Positions 5,291-5,697 of a DNA stretch of 5,697 nt are shown here, one piece after another. Source of the stretch: Anaerolineaceae bacterium (GTDB lineage: Bacteria > Chloroflexota > Anaerolineae > Anaerolineales > Anaerolineaceae); NCBI GenBank assembly GCA_003448875.1, contig DLXG01000166.1:1-5697 (forward strand). Reading direction: 5' to 3'. A program made the translations under genes and the position numbers. The notes below the pieces were generated by a model. It ran no database searches, was not told the DNA's origin, and saw nothing but the letters and a program-made list of their open reading frames with translations. Within the stretch, counting starts at the first letter, position 1, and each line of letters starts with the position of its first letter.

Positions 5291-5697
5291 GTGGACCACA
5301 AGGCTTTGGATGGCCTGCTCAGGCCAAGTAAGATTGCGGTGGTGGGGGCATCTGCGACCCCCGGAAAAATTGGGTACACAGTATTGAAAAATCTGCTGGA
5401 GGGCGGGTATAAAGGAAAAATTTATCCTGTTAATCCATCCGCAACAGAAATTCTGGGCTTGAAAGTTTACCCCACAATCAGTGATATCCCTGAAAATATT
5501 GATGCAGCCATTATCACCATCCCTGCAAAGGCAGTCATTTCCACTATTGACGAATTGGGTGCTAAAGGCGCCAAAGGGATGATTGTCATTACCTCCGGGT
5601 TTAGCGAAGTTGGTTTAAAGGATCTGGAACGCGAACTGGTTGAAAAAGCCAATAGTTACGGCATTCGTGTACTGGGACCAAACATTGTTGGTGTGCT
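5291..5697 (+). CDS. acetyl/acyl-CoA synthetase (ADP-forming) family, CoA-binding N-terminus, partial
   Basis: The frame runs from GTG 5291 past the window end, giving 135 complete codons. It is the N-terminal CoA-binding Rossmann-like domain of the NDP-forming acyl-CoA synthetase family. LLRPSKIAVVGAS (9-21) with the glycine-rich G19-A-S-x-x-P-G25-K-I-G28 loop is followed by GYKGKIYPVNP (39-49), the Y-P-T-I-S-D-I-P segment, a D-A-A-I-I-T-I-P-A strand, G-A-K-G-M-I-V-I-T-S-G-F-S-E, and LGPNIVGV at the cut end, which is the usual GPN-x-x-G landmark. Members convert acyl-CoA, ADP and phosphate to the free acid, CoA and ATP, a route of ATP formation in anaerobes; protein acetyltransferases with the same domain also exist. 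The later domains that carry the phosphohistidine and the ATP-grasp are outside the window, so it could be the alpha subunit alone (about 460 residues) or a fused alpha-beta protein (about 700). The strong ribosome site AGGAGG supports the GTG start. Confidence 0.88.
   Translation, partial: MDHKALDGLLRPSKIAVVGASATPGKIGYTVLKNLLEGGYKGKIYPVNPSATEILGLKVYPTISDIPENIDAAIITIPAKAVISTIDELGAKGAKGMIVITSGFSEVGLKDLERELVEKANSYGIRVLGPNIVGV

Noticed and set aside
1..5697. CRISPR array, tRNA, insertion sequence or phage remnant
   Set aside because: No regularly spaced repeats, cloverleaf with T-loop consensus, transposase motif or terminal inverted repeats with target duplication were seen on either strand.

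Overview
The window reads as a gene-dense chromosomal segment of a free-living bacterium, with every recognisable gene on the + strand. There is no rRNA, tRNA, CRISPR array, phage gene or insertion sequence. The combination of a GPH-type sugar transporter, an SDR-type threonine dehydrogenase-like protein, a bacterial Hsp90, a glyoxylate/hydroxypyruvate reductase and an NDP-forming acyl-CoA synthetase, with roughly even base composition and strong GGAGG ribosome sites, would fit an anaerobic or thermotolerant member of Chloroflexota (Anaerolineae-like). That placement is an inference from gene content and sequence style, not a proof.

Layout. Bases 1-384 hold the C-terminal end of an MFS/GPH sugar:cation symporter. 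Bases 385-537 are a leader region with a candidate promoter and a striking run of five CCC tracts (G-quadruplex pattern on the - strand) that abuts the ribosome site of the next gene. Bases 538-1563 encode an extended SDR enzyme closest by motif to NAD-dependent L-threonine 3-dehydrogenase. It is followed after 18 bases by a 182-residue protein of unknown function (1582-2130) that appears to be an internal duplication of one small beta/alpha unit. Bases 2131-2247 are an AT-rich control region with a perfect 10-bp palindrome and a perfect 11-bp inverted repeat in front of htpG (2248-4128). A D-2-hydroxyacid dehydrogenase of the glyoxylate reductase type (4121-5101) overlaps the end of htpG by 8 bases and carries a strong GC hairpin early in its coding sequence. 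After a 189-base gap, a GTG-started gene (5291 to the window end) encodes the CoA-binding N-terminus of an acetyl/acyl-CoA synthetase (ADP-forming) family protein.

How the genes work together. Two likely transcription units can be argued: the dehydrogenase plus the duplicated unknown protein, and htpG plus the hydroxyacid dehydrogenase. The metabolic genes (threonine oxidation, glyoxylate/hydroxypyruvate reduction, acyl-CoA to acid with ATP formation) fit a fermentative lifestyle, but nothing here forces them into one pathway. I see no complete new defence, mobile or biosynthetic system. The points most worth checking are the duplicated unknown protein, the palindromic htpG control region, the C-run leader and the hairpin plus proline run in the reductase gene.
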